Of a stretch of DNA of 64,000 nt, positions 1 through 9,100 are shown one piece after another. The DNA is from JANYHF01 sp031393505 (GTDB lineage Bacteria > Pseudomonadota > Alphaproteobacteria > Rhizobiales > Hyphomicrobiaceae), in assembly GCA_031393505.1 (NCBI GenBank), contig JANMVX010000175.1:1-64000 (forward strand). The letters run 5' to 3'. Each line of letters begins with the position of its first letter. The first letter of the stretch is position 1. The notes under the pieces were generated by a model. It saw only the letters and a list, made by a program, of their open reading frames with translations. It did no database searches and was not told the DNA's origin. Made by a program: the position numbers and the translations under genes.

Positions 1-365
1 GGAATGCCGGCATCGCGCACCACGCGCTTGGTCAGCGCCTTGTCCAGGGCCAGCGCCATGGTGGTGGCGTCGGAGAAGGCATAGGGCTGGTCGTACAGCT
101 CCAGCAGCGCGGGCACCTGCGCCTCGCGGCAACGGCCCTTCAGCCCCTCGGCGATCGACCACACCAGATCCCAGGTGTCGCCCAGCACCAAGCGCTGCGC
201 CAGCTTCTTGCCGTGGCCAATCCTGTCGACCTGATGGCCTAGCCGCTCCAGCGCGCGCGCCATGCCATCGATGGTCTCGATGGAATCGAACTCGACGGTC
301 TGCTCCTCGGAGAAGCCCATGGCCCGATAGTCGTCGCGAAGATCGTAGATGAGGCCGATACGCAT
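1..365 (-). CDS. ATP-grasp ligase, D-Ala-D-Ala ligase-like (partial, N-terminal 121 residues)
   Basis: The gene runs off the left edge, so only about 121 residues are visible. They begin MRIGLIYDLRDDYRAMGFS and include DTWDLVWSIAEGLKGRCREA and LLELYDQPYAFSDATTMALA. This resembles the N-terminal half of D-alanine-D-alanine ligase-type ATP-grasp enzymes, where the early beta-strands and the SD-x-x-T-x-A-L-x-L-DK segment lead into the ATP-grasp core. The start ATG shares one base with the stop of the upstream radical SAM aminomutase gene (TGATG at 367-363), so the two are very likely translationally coupled. That suggests the enzyme ligates an amino acid made by the aminomutase rather than making peptidoglycan D-Ala-D-Ala; this is inference. 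The catalytic ATP-grasp core lies outside the window. Confidence 0.75.
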   Translation of the reverse strand, partial: MRIGLIYDLRDDYRAMGFSEEQTVEFDSIETIDGMARALERLGHQVDRIGHGKKLAQRLVLGDTWDLVWSIAEGLKGRCREAQVPALLELYDQPYAFSDATTMALALDKALTKRVVRDAGI

Positions 366-1699
366 CAGACTGCCCCGCTGAGCTTGGCTTCTGGTTTCGA
401 CGTGGCCCGCGCCGGATTGCCGTCCGGATCGGGATAGCGGTAGGTGTGGCCCTCAAAATTCCGCAGCAGCAGATCGTCGCCGTCGCGGCCCGTCACATAT
501 TCCGGCAACAGCGGGATTTTGCCGCCACCGCCCGGCGCGTCGATGACATACTGCGGCACGGCGTATCCCGTGGTGTGCCCGCGAAGGCCCTCGATCATCT
601 CCAGACCTTTGGCGACACTTGTGCGGAAATGCGACGATCCCGTGATCGGGTCGCATTGATAGAGATAATAAGGCTTTACACGCCGCATCAGCAGACCGTG
701 GTAGAGCTTCTTGAGGATGGCGACCTCGTCATTGATCCCCCTCAAGAGCACCGTCTGCGAGCCGAGCGGAATGCCGGCGTCCGCCAGACGTGCCGTGGAC
801 TCCGTCACCTCGGGCGTCAGTTCCTCGGGGCGCGTGAAGTGGATGCTCATCCACAACGGGTGATGCTTTTTCAGCATCTTGGTCAGCGCCTTGGTCACGC
901 GCTGCGGCAGCACCACCGGCACCTTGGTGCCGAGGCGGACGAACTCGACGTGCTTGATCGCGCGCAGGCGCCCCAGCAGATAGTCGAGCTTGTCGTCGCC
1001 GATGGTCAGCGGGTCGCCGCCCGAAATCAGCACGTCGCGGATTTCCGGATGCGCTTCGATGTACTCGAAGGATTTATCCCATTGCGATTTTGAGAACGAG
1101 TACTCCCCTCCTGATTCGCCCACCATGCGCGAGCGCGTACAATAACGGCAATAGGTCGAACAGGTTCCCGTGGACAGGAACAGCACCCGGTCGGGATAGC
1201 GATGCACGAGGCCGGGGACGGCCGCGTCATGGTCTTCGCCGAGCGGATCGTCGGCTTCTCCGGGGGTGCGAAGGTACTCGGTTCCCACGGGAATATGCGT
1301 GCGGCGCAAGGATTCCAGCGCGTCGGTGCTGCTCATCAGGCTGGCGTAGTACGGCGTGATTCCAACGGGAAGCGAGCCCTTGTGCCGGGAGATCGCCGCG
1401 CGCTCGTCGTCCGAGAGTTTGAACACGCGCTCCAGGTCGGCCAGCGTGCGGATCCGTTTGCGCAGCTGCCAGCGCCAATCGTTCCAATCGTCGGTAGATG
1501 CGTCTGCAAAGAAGCGCTTACGGAAATCGCGTGAGACATCGCTGACCGGGAACCTCTCCTTGCGCCCACGCGCTTCCAGCAGCGGGATCACGTTGCCCCG
1601 AGGTGAATTCAGCGTATCGATGACTGTGGACTTGAGGGAGAGGGGAGTAGCTGTCGGGCTACTCGGAGGCTCGGCGATTTCGCCAGCTAGCAGTTTCAT
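365..1699 (-). CDS. kamA: KamA-family radical SAM lysine 2,3-aminomutase-like protein
   Basis: This 444-residue protein has the radical SAM cluster motif C180-STY-C184-RY-C187, a glycine-rich SGGDPL motif near 227, and PGGGGKIPLLPEY around 390-401. In lysine 2,3-aminomutase the Lys of PGGGGK (here Lys394) carries the PLP. The expected chemistry is interconversion of an alpha- and a beta-amino acid with SAM, a 4Fe-4S cluster and PLP. All cofactor motifs are intact and the length is close to that of clostridial KAM (about 416). Substrate specificity (Lys, Glu or other) cannot be read by eye. The ATG at 1699 follows an AGGA very closely, with GGAG further upstream. The gene is coupled to the downstream ATP-grasp gene and lies about 190 bp behind an RsmB-type gene on the same strand. 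Confidence 0.9.
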   Translation of the reverse strand: MKLLAGEIAEPPSSPTATPLSLKSTVIDTLNSPRGNVIPLLEARGRKERFPVSDVSRDFRKRFFADASTDDWNDWRWQLRKRIRTLADLERVFKLSDDERAAISRHKGSLPVGITPYYASLMSSTDALESLRRTHIPVGTEYLRTPGEADDPLGEDHDAAVPGLVHRYPDRVLFLSTGTCSTYCRYCTRSRMVGESGGEYSFSKSQWDKSFEYIEAHPEIRDVLISGGDPLTIGDDKLDYLLGRLRAIKHVEFVRLGTKVPVVLPQRVTKALTKMLKKHHPLWMSIHFTRPEELTPEVTESTARLADAGIPLGSQTVLLRGINDEVAILKKLYHGLLMRRVKPYYLYQCDPITGSSHFRTSVAKGLEMIEGLRGHTTGYAVPQYVIDAPGGGGKIPLLPEYVTGRDGDDLLLRNFEGHTYRYPDPDGNPARATSKPEAKLSGAV

Positions 1700-1890
1700 T
1701 TCCTGCGTAGTTCTCCGCGTTCCGGTTGGGCGTGTCGATGACCATTCACCGAATCTCCACCACGATCAGAACGCGTGGATATTTGTAACAACGAATCTGA
1801 ATTTCAAGTGAAAGGTTGGGTCACGGCGAAGTTTTTTGTGGGTCGTGGGCAATAAGGCGCGTCCGTATCGTCGATATGAACGAATCGGGC

Positions 1891-3201
1891 TCACGCCACC
1901 GTCAGAACGACGATAAAAAATCCATCCGTGTGCGTGATGCTTGGCCGCAGCGTGAGGCCGTTTTGTGGGTCGGTCGGCAGGTTGGCGGCGGCCTCGCTCA
2001 GCGCCTTATCCGCCAACGGACCAATCGGAGCGACCGTGAGCCCGGCATGGTTGGCCAGCGCCCAGGCAACCTGGTCCTGATTCTCCGCCGGCAGCAGCGA
2101 GCAGGTGATGTAAACCAGCCGCCCGCCGGTTTTCAGCAGGCCGACGCCCTGTGAGATCAGCGCGCGTTGCTCCGTGATCCTCTTTTCGAGGGCTTCCGGC
2201 CTCAACTTCCACTTGGCCTCTGGCCGACGCCGCCAGACGCCCGTCCCCGTGCAGGGCGCGTCGATGACCACGCAGTCCATTTTGCCCTTGAGCACATCCA
2301 GCGCCGCGGGACGCGACTGCAGCACCTGGACGTTGCGCGCCCCGGCCCGTTGCAACCGTTCGTGAATCGGAGCAAGCCGCATGCGCTCGCTGTCGTAGGC
2401 GAAAATCTGCCCCTTGTTGGCCAGCGCCGCCGAGAGCGCGAGTGTCTTGCCACCGCCGCCCGCGCACAGATCAAGCACCTGCGAGCTTGGCCCCGCTGCC
2501 GCCGCCGCAATCAGCGCAGCGATCTGCGAACCCTCGTCCTGGATCTCGAACCAACCTTTTTGGAACCCCGGCTCGCCCTGCACATTTGGCGTGCGCCCGC
2601 TGCCCTCAGCCGCCGCCATCCGAATGCCGAATGGCGAGAAGGGCGTCGCGACGGTGCCGAACGGCTCCAGCGCTTTCAGCACCTTCTCGCGCCGCGACTT
2701 CAATGGGTTCACGCGCAAGTCCACGGGAGCGCGGCGCGTGAACGCCTCGCCCTCGGCCAGCGCGCCATCCTCGCCGAACGCCGCCACGAACGACGGCCAC
2801 AGCCAATCGGGCAGGTCGGCGCGGATCTGCGCCGGCGTCTCGGGCGCCAGCGGGCTGGCGAGTGCCGCACTCTCTATATCTGTCAGCGCTGCGGGATCGT
2901 GCGCCGTGCCGGTCACGATGGCCGCGACGCCCTCGCCGTTCAGCCCCCAGGCCGCGCCTACGGTACCCAGCACCAGCGCGCGCGAAGAGTCCGCGCCCAT
3001 GCGGGCTGTCGTCGACAGCTTTTTGCGCAGCGCGTCGTAGACGACATTACCAATCGCCGCCCGGTCAGCCGAGCCGGCGAAGCGATGCGTCTTGCCCCAA
3101 TCGGCCAGGGCGTCCGCCGCCGGCCGGTGATGGGTGAGAATCGTGTCGAGAATTTCAATTGCGGCCGAGAGCCGTCCACCTGGGGTCATGTGCGGTGTCA
3201 T
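1891..3201 (-). CDS. RsmB/NOP-family 16S rRNA m5C methyltransferase
   Basis: With the ATG at 3201 (MTPHMTPGGRLSAAIEIL) the protein has 436 residues, the usual length for RsmB. A second in-frame ATG at 3189 is possible. The N-terminal part (about 5-130) is helical and NusB-like (DRAAIGNVVYDAL). The C-terminal part is the SAM-dependent methyltransferase: LDLCAGGGGKTLALSAAL is the SAM-binding motif I, DAPCTGTGVWRRRP contains the PC motif, and YITCSLLPAENQDQV carries the TC catalytic cysteine. The product methylates a cytosine C5 in rRNA in the cytoplasm. A longer reading frame to 3261 starts in DNA also upstream of hisD and does not resemble the family, so I rejected it. The start faces hisD divergently across about 80 bp. 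Confidence 0.88.
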   Translation of the reverse strand: MTPHMTPGGRLSAAIEILDTILTHHRPAADALADWGKTHRFAGSADRAAIGNVVYDALRKKLSTTARMGADSSRALVLGTVGAAWGLNGEGVAAIVTGTAHDPAALTDIESAALASPLAPETPAQIRADLPDWLWPSFVAAFGEDGALAEGEAFTRRAPVDLRVNPLKSRREKVLKALEPFGTVATPFSPFGIRMAAAEGSGRTPNVQGEPGFQKGWFEIQDEGSQIAALIAAAAAGPSSQVLDLCAGGGGKTLALSAALANKGQIFAYDSERMRLAPIHERLQRAGARNVQVLQSRPAALDVLKGKMDCVVIDAPCTGTGVWRRRPEAKWKLRPEALEKRITEQRALISQGVGLLKTGGRLVYITCSLLPAENQDQVAWALANHAGLTVAPIGPLADKALSEAAANLPTDPQNGLTLRPSITHTDGFFIVVLTVA

Positions 3202-3281
3202 GCATGGGTTTGGGGGACGGGGCAAGCGAAGCTGGCAATCGTTGCCAAGCGACGTTAACACTCAGCCGCAAAGCACCAGCG

Positions 3282-4625
3282 ATGGATCCATCAAAAATGA
3301 CGACCCCCTCCGTCTCCCTGCACGACCTCTCCACACTCGACGCCGCCGCGCGTAAAAACCTCACGCGCCGCAGCGAGGCCGATCTCGGCCCGTTCCTGGA
3401 GAAGGTGAAACCGATCATTTCGGCCGTGCGCGACGAGGGCGACAAGGCGCTCGCCCGTTTTGCACTGGAGCTGGACAAGGCGACGGTGCCAGCGGATGCC
3501 ATCAAGGTAAGCGCGGCCGAGTTCAAGGGGGCGGACAAGGGCGTCGCCCCGGACGTGCGCGCCGCCATCGCGTTCGCCATCGAGAACATCCGCAACTTCC
3601 ACCAGGCGCAGAAGCCCGAAGAGATGTGGATGAAGGAAGTGCGGCCGGGCGTGTGGGCCGGCGACCGCTGCTCGGCCATCGATTCGGTAGCTTGCTACGT
3701 GCCGCGTGGAAAAGGCTCGTTCCCCAGCGTGCTGATGATGTCGACCATTCCCGCAAAGGTCGCGGGCGTGCCGAAAATTGCCCTGCTGACGCCGCCGGGG
3801 CCGGATGGCACTGTGGATGCGGCAACACTCTATGCGTGCGGGCTGATCGGCATCACGGGCGTTTACAAGTGCGGCGGCGCGCAGGCGGTGGCGGCGGCGG
3901 CCTATGGCACACAGACGGTGCCGAAATGCCTGAAGATCCTTGGCCCCGGCAGCCCCTGGGTGGTCGCGGCCAAACGCCTGCTGGCCGACATCATCGACCC
4001 TGGCATCCCCGCCGGTCCGAGCGAGGCGATCATCCTGGCCGATGAGTCCGTCGACGGACGCTTGGCCGGGCTGGACCTCATCATAGAGAGCGAGCACGGC
4101 CCGGATTCCTCCGCCTTCCTGGTAACGCCGAGCCGCGCCGTCGCCGAGGCCGCCCGCGCCGCCATCCCCACCTATTGGGCTGAAATGGGCGCGCTCCGCG
4201 TCGGCTTTTCGTCAACCACGCTCAGCGGGCCGCGCGGCGGCATCGTGCTGACGCGCGACATGGACGAGGCCATCGCCTTCACCAACGATTACGCGCCGGA
4301 ACATCTCCAGGTGCTGACGCGCGATCCCTGGGCCACGGTCGGCCGCCTGCGCAATGCCGGTGAGATTCTAATGGGCCGGCACACGCCGACCACGCTCGGC
4401 AACTACCTGCTCGGCCCCAACGCCGTGCTGCCGACCGGCGGCTGGGCGCGCACGGCGTCGCCGCTGTCCGTGTTCGATTTCATGAAGCGCACGTCGCTGG
4501 CCTATGTGACAGAGCCCGCCTATCCGGAGCTGGCTCGCCACGCGCATGCGCTCGCAACGTACGAGGGGTTCGAAGGGCATGCGCTGGCGGTGTCGAGGGT
4601 GCGGGACGCGCTGTTGAAGGGTTAG
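3282..4625 (+). CDS. hisD: histidinol dehydrogenase HisD
   Basis: This enzyme oxidises L-histidinol to L-histidine in two NAD-dependent steps, the last of histidine biosynthesis. The 447-residue protein shows the family signatures IIESEHGPDSSAFLV, NDYAPEHLQVLTRDP (catalytic Glu-His pair), GRHTPTTLGNYLLGPNAVLP and the C-terminal YEGFEGHALAV, which provides a zinc ligand His. The frame stays open to 3159, but alignment to the family begins near the ATG at 3282 (MDPSKMTTPSVSLHDL); the ATG at 3297 is an alternative. It is divergent from the rRNA methyltransferase gene. Its TAG stop overlaps the TAA stop of the convergent Uma2 gene (4622-4625). No other his genes are adjacent. Confidence 0.96.
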   Translation: MDPSKMTTPSVSLHDLSTLDAAARKNLTRRSEADLGPFLEKVKPIISAVRDEGDKALARFALELDKATVPADAIKVSAAEFKGADKGVAPDVRAAIAFAIENIRNFHQAQKPEEMWMKEVRPGVWAGDRCSAIDSVACYVPRGKGSFPSVLMMSTIPAKVAGVPKIALLTPPGPDGTVDAATLYACGLIGITGVYKCGGAQAVAAAAYGTQTVPKCLKILGPGSPWVVAAKRLLADIIDPGIPAGPSEAIILADESVDGRLAGLDLIIESEHGPDSSAFLVTPSRAVAEAARAAIPTYWAEMGALRVGFSSTTLSGPRGGIVLTRDMDEAIAFTNDYAPEHLQVLTRDPWATVGRLRNAGEILMGRHTPTTLGNYLLGPNAVLPTGGWARTASPLSVFDFMKRTSLAYVTEPAYPELARHAHALATYEGFEGHALAVSRVRDALLKG

Positions 4626-5203
4626 GCCTCGTCGTCGACCGCCAAATCGAGATCGGCAAGCCGCACGGCAAGCTCACGGCAGAGCGTTGGCGTCAGGAGC
4701 TGACCCGGCTGAACTTCTTTGACATCTGAATATTCACCTTCGACCGGACTCGTATGTACTGTCGTAACGTAGGTTCGGGCGTTTATGACCCAAAACTCGC
4801 GCACGCCGAACAACGCGTACACTGACGATTTGGTCGCCAGATCAAAATGTAGGCTCGAATCTGCCACTTCGACCGCGAGCAAGACCGTTTTCCCTTTGAC
4901 CTGAAACAACCTTTCGGAGGCCGAAAAAATGACAATGTCCGGCTCCGGTTCGTTGTGCTGATCCAATCGGAGAGGCGTTTCATCCGCGAATTTGTAGAGT
5001 TCTGCTTTGCGCTCCGCCCAGTAGTTTACGAGTTCGATGCGCAAGGTTTCGTGGTGGATACCTTTCGGAGACATGGCAACGATCTCTCCCGCGATCAGCT
5101 CGATGCGTTCGCTTTCCGCCACTATCCCAGATAGGACCATCTGCCGAAGATCGTCGGCAGTCCAAGGTCGACGGTCAAACGGCTCGTGTTCGTGCTTGTT
5201 CAT
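4622..5203 (-). CDS. Uma2-family (DUF820) putative endonuclease-fold protein
   Basis: The 193-residue protein starts at ATG 5203 (MNKHEHEPFDRRPWTADDL). The order of motifs fits the Uma2/DUF820 family, which has a PD-(D/E)xK nuclease-like fold: ERIELIAGEIVAMSPKG near 30-46, EPDIVIFSASERL near 97, and VLLAVEVADSSLHFDLATK near 118-136. The acidic residues of PD and EV are present, so a nuclease-like active site could be intact. The biological role of Uma2 proteins is not established; they occur in many scattered copies in cyanobacteria and some proteobacteria. It follows the TauE gene by about 30 bp on the same strand and converges on hisD with a 4-bp overlap. Confidence 0.82.
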   Translation of the reverse strand: MNKHEHEPFDRRPWTADDLRQMVLSGIVAESERIELIAGEIVAMSPKGIHHETLRIELVNYWAERKAELYKFADETPLRLDQHNEPEPDIVIFSASERLFQVKGKTVLLAVEVADSSLHFDLATKSSVYALFGVREFWVINARTYVTTVHTSPVEGEYSDVKEVQPGQLLTPTLCRELAVRLADLDLAVDDEA

Positions 5204-5234
5204 GACCGCTGTGTAGCACGCCAAAGGGCAGCAG

Positions 5235-5999
5235 TCAGCCACCCGTCATCAGCTTCAAGATCCCCGACCGCAGCAGCTCGGCCGACACGATGGCCAGACA
5301 CACATTTGCGATCAGGTAGAACCGCTCCTGGGCCACGCGCCTGTTGAGCCAGACGCCGCAATAGGAGGCGATCACCGCCATCGGCAGCAAGGTCAGGCCG
5401 ATGGTCAGGCTGGCGACATTGATCAGGCCAAGCGCCACGAACGGGCCGACCTTGATGAAGTTCAGCGCGGCAAAGCACATCACCATGGTCCCGGAGAATA
5501 TCACCGGGGGCAGCTTTTGCGGTTGCAGGTAAATCTGCGCCAAGGGACCGCCGGCGTGGCTGATGAAACTGGTGAAGCCGGCAGCCGTACACAGAATGAG
5601 CGACAGAACGCGGCCGGGCGGTTGCATCTCCATGGCGCGCGCCTTCAGAAACAGCGCATGCAGAAGAAACACGATGCCGATAGCGCCGAGCAGCACGCGA
5701 AAATGCGCCTCGGTGATCCAGGAGGCCGTCAGCCAGCCGATGGCGAGGCCAATGAGCGCCGTCGGTAGCAGCACCATGAGATGCTTGCGGTCGAACGTGT
5801 TCCGGTAAGACCAAACTGCAACCACATCCATCGCCAACAGGACCGGCAACATGATGCCCGATCCCGTCGCTGGCGGTACGACCAGAGACAGCAGCGGCAC
5901 GCCCAGCAGGCCGAGCCCGGGCAGAAAGCCGCCCTTGCTGAGCCCGACCAGAAACACGATCGGCAGCGCGGCGGCGTAGAACCAGGGGTCGGTGAGCAT
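5235..5999 (-). CDS. TauE/SafE-family sulfite/anion exporter-like membrane protein
   Basis: Starting at ATG 5999 (MLTDPWFYAAALPIVFLVG), the 254-residue protein has about seven or eight hydrophobic segments and the family glycine-rich motif GLSKGGFLPGLGLLGVPLL near 17-35, repeated in weaker form in the second half (FTSFISHAGGPLAQIYL). TauE/SafE proteins are inner-membrane permeases for sulfite, sulfoacetate or other small organosulfur anions; the substrate here cannot be assigned. In-frame sequence upstream to 6071 is partly made of a palindromic repeat and is probably not translated. Downstream on the same strand is the Uma2 gene. Confidence 0.88.
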   Translation of the reverse strand: MLTDPWFYAAALPIVFLVGLSKGGFLPGLGLLGVPLLSLVVPPATGSGIMLPVLLAMDVVAVWSYRNTFDRKHLMVLLPTALIGLAIGWLTASWITEAHFRVLLGAIGIVFLLHALFLKARAMEMQPPGRVLSLILCTAAGFTSFISHAGGPLAQIYLQPQKLPPVIFSGTMVMCFAALNFIKVGPFVALGLINVASLTIGLTLLPMAVIASYCGVWLNRRVAQERFYLIANVCLAIVSAELLRSGILKLMTGG

Positions 6000-6025
6000 G
6001 TTTGGTCCGGTGGTAGCAATTGGGT

Positions 6026-6147
6026 GTAGGGCGTAATAGGCGCTCTTTCTTCGCGCCGTATTGCGCCGCAAGGGGCCAATACATACGCTTGCGATTGTGG
6101 TCCCTCCTGCGGCGCAATACGGCCGAAGTGGGCCTATTGCGCCCTAC
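6026..6147. repeat. Nested palindromic element (REP-doublet-like)
   Basis: There are two nested inverted repeats. The outer arms are GTAGGGCGTAATAGG (6026-6040) and CCTATTGCGCCCTAC (6133-6147), with one G/T-type mismatch. The inner arms, GCCGTATTGCGCCGCA (6055-6070) and its exact complement at 6108-6123, match over 16 bp. The GTATTGCGCC core recurs in all four arms. The element fills the gap between the oxoprolinase stop (6151) and the TauE gene start. It could act as a terminator or mRNA-stabilising structure, but its form is that of a dispersed REP-like pair. Confidence 0.75.
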
Positions 6148-6150
6148 TGC

Positions 6151-9100
6151 CTAATCCTTATCCGGCTTGCCCAACCCTCCGCCGCCGGGCAGTTCCATGA
6201 TCAGTCGGTCGCCGGCGGGGATGATCTGCTTGCCTTTTCCGCGCAATTTCTTGCCGGACCCTAGCCGCACCACTCCAGCTTGACCTGGCTTGCCGCCTTG
6301 GCGGCCGCGGGCGGGATAGTCGATGCGGTCGAACAGGGCGTAAACGCCGAAAGGGGCGCCCTCGGCGTGCATGACCTCGATGATCTGGCCGTCGCCGCCC
6401 TGTTGCAGGCCAGCACCTCCGGAGCCGGGGCGCAGTTCCTTGCGCACAAAGATGATGGGGGCGATGGACTCGGTGGCTTCCACGGGCGTTGCGCGCACGC
6501 CGGAGGGAAAGGCCGTGGCCGACAGGCCGGGTTTGCCGGGCCGTCCGCCGGTGCCGCCGGACTGGAACACGGTGACCGAGAACGGCGTCGCCGTCCCATA
6601 ATCGTGCTCGCCGGTCTGGCCGTGGCCGCCGACCACCATCATGGCCCAGAGCGAGGACGAGCCTTCCGCCGGCACCCGTCCTGGTACCGCCTTTTCGAGG
6701 CAGCCCAGCACCACGTCGGGCAGCAGCTGGCCGATGACGTGGCGGGTGGCGACGGCGGCGGGACGGGGAGCATTGAGGATGCAGCCGAGCGGGGCGGTGA
6801 CGCGGATGGGCGCCAACGAGCCGGCGTTGTTGGGGATTTTGCCGCCGATGACGGAACGCACGCCGAATGATCCGTAGGCCTGCGTGTAGGTTAATGGAAC
6901 GTTGATGCCGAAGGCCGACACTTTTGACGTGCCGGAAAAATCGACGTCGATACCGTCCCTGCCGATGGTGAGCTTCGCCTTCAGCAGCACCGGCTTTTCA
7001 TAGCCGTCGACCATCATCTCGTTTTCGTACACGCCCTTGGGCAGGGCACGGATTTCCGCCAGCATGCCGTCGCGCGAGGTCGTGATGATGTGCTCGCCGA
7101 TCTCGTCGAGAGTATCGAGATCGAAGTCGTCCATCAGTTCCACCAGCCGCTCGCCGCCAACCGCATTGGAGGTGGTGAGCGAATAGAGATCGCCGACGAG
7201 TTGCACCGGCTCGCGTACGTTAGCGCGCACGATGGCGATCAGGTCTTCGTTGATCTCGCCTTTGCGGAAGAGGTGCATGATGGGAACGCAGAGGCCTTCC
7301 TCGAACACCTGTCCGGCGTCCGGCCCAAAGCCGCGCCCGCCGATATCGACGACGTGCACGGTGGCCGCGAACATGGCGACAATCTTCTTTTTACGGAAGA
7401 TCGGCGTCACGACGGAGAAATCGAACTGGTGCCCGGTGCCAAGCCAGCTGTCGTTGGTAACGTAAACGTCGCCCTCGGCCATGGTGGCGACGGGGAAGCG
7501 TTCGATGAAGAAGCCGACCGAGGAGGCCATGGCGTTGACGTGCCCCGGCGTGCCGGTGATGGCCTGGGCCAGCATGCGGCCTTTCAGGTCAAAGACACCG
7601 GCGGAAAGGTCGCCCGCCTCGCGCACGGTGGTGGAAAAGGCTGTGCGGATGAGGGCCTGGGCCTGTTCCTCGACGGTCGCGATCAGCCGGTCCCACAGCA
7701 CTTGGTTGCGGATCTGGGCACTGGCCGCGCTGACGGACGCCCTCTTGCCGACCAGTTCCAACACTAGATCGCCGCGCGCATTCAACCGCGCCTGAAAACC
7801 GGGCGGCACGGCGGTCGTGGTCTGATCTTCCGTGATCACTGCAGGGCCGGGCACATGTTGAGTCGTTGTCAGGCCGGCGCGAGGGAACTCGCCAGCAGTC
7901 ACCGTGCGCTCGGCGCCGGGAAACTGGATCTCGCGTTTGCTTGCCGCCTTTGCAGCGGATGTCTTGACCATCTTTTCACGTCCCTTCGCAACCTTGGCGA
8001 CGGGCGCAGAAATCACGCTAGACCAGGTGAGGATCTCCACATCCAGACCCGGCACCACGCGATGATACTGGCGCTCGTATTCGGCCTCGAACGCGGCGCG
8101 GATTTTCTCGCCATCCGCCTTGATCAGCGCGCCCTCAGGCACCGCTACCTTGATCTCGTGCCCCTGGCCGACATAGCGCGCGTAGGCCCAGCGCCGCTCC
8201 TCCAGCTTGCCCTTGGCCGCAGCCAGCCGCACCACGGCCTCGGCCTCCTTGCGCATGGCGCCAAACAGCGTGTTCAACCCGGCCGGGTCGAATGTCTTTA
8301 GGCGGATGTGCCGGCTACGCACCACCTCATAGGCCACCGGCGCCAGCAAAAACCCAATGGCCGAGCCGACGCCCGCGCCCTTCGGAATTATTATCCGCGT
8401 AACGCCCAATTTCCCGGCAAGCCGGGCCGCATGCAATGGTGCCGCGCCGCCGAACGCAATCATGGTGCGGCCTGCCAGCTCCAAGCCACGCTCTACGGCA
8501 TGCACGCGCGCTGCGCCCGCCATGTTTTCATCGACGATTTCCACCACGCCCTCGGCGGCGGCCACGGCCGACAGTTTCAATTTGCCGCCCACGGACGATA
8601 GCAGCGCCTTTTCCGCAGCGCGCGTGTCGAGTTGCATCCGCCCGCCAGCAAATCCCGCCGAGGCCAGCCGCCCTAGCACCAGATTGGCGTCCGTCACCGT
8701 CGCGCCCGTCCCGCCTTGTCCGTAACAGGCCGGCCCCGGCTGCGCGCCAGCGCTCTCCGGCCCCACCTTGATGCGGCCCAGCGCATCGACGCCCGCGATA
8801 GAGCCGCCGCCCGCGCCGATCTCGACCATCTCCACCACCGGGATTTTCACCGGCATGCCAGAACCCTTCATGAAGCGGTGCGCGCGGTTCACTTCAAAGA
8901 AGCGGGAGAGCAGCGGCTCGCCATCGTCGATGAGACAGATCTTGGCCGTCGTCCCGCCCATGTCGAACGAGACCACATTGTCTTCGCCCAGCTCGCGCGC
9001 GATGCGGGCCGCCAGGATGGCGCCACCGGCCGGACCGGATTCCACCAGCCGGATCGGGAACTGCGCGGCCGTCTCCACCGTCACAAGATGCCCGCCCGAC

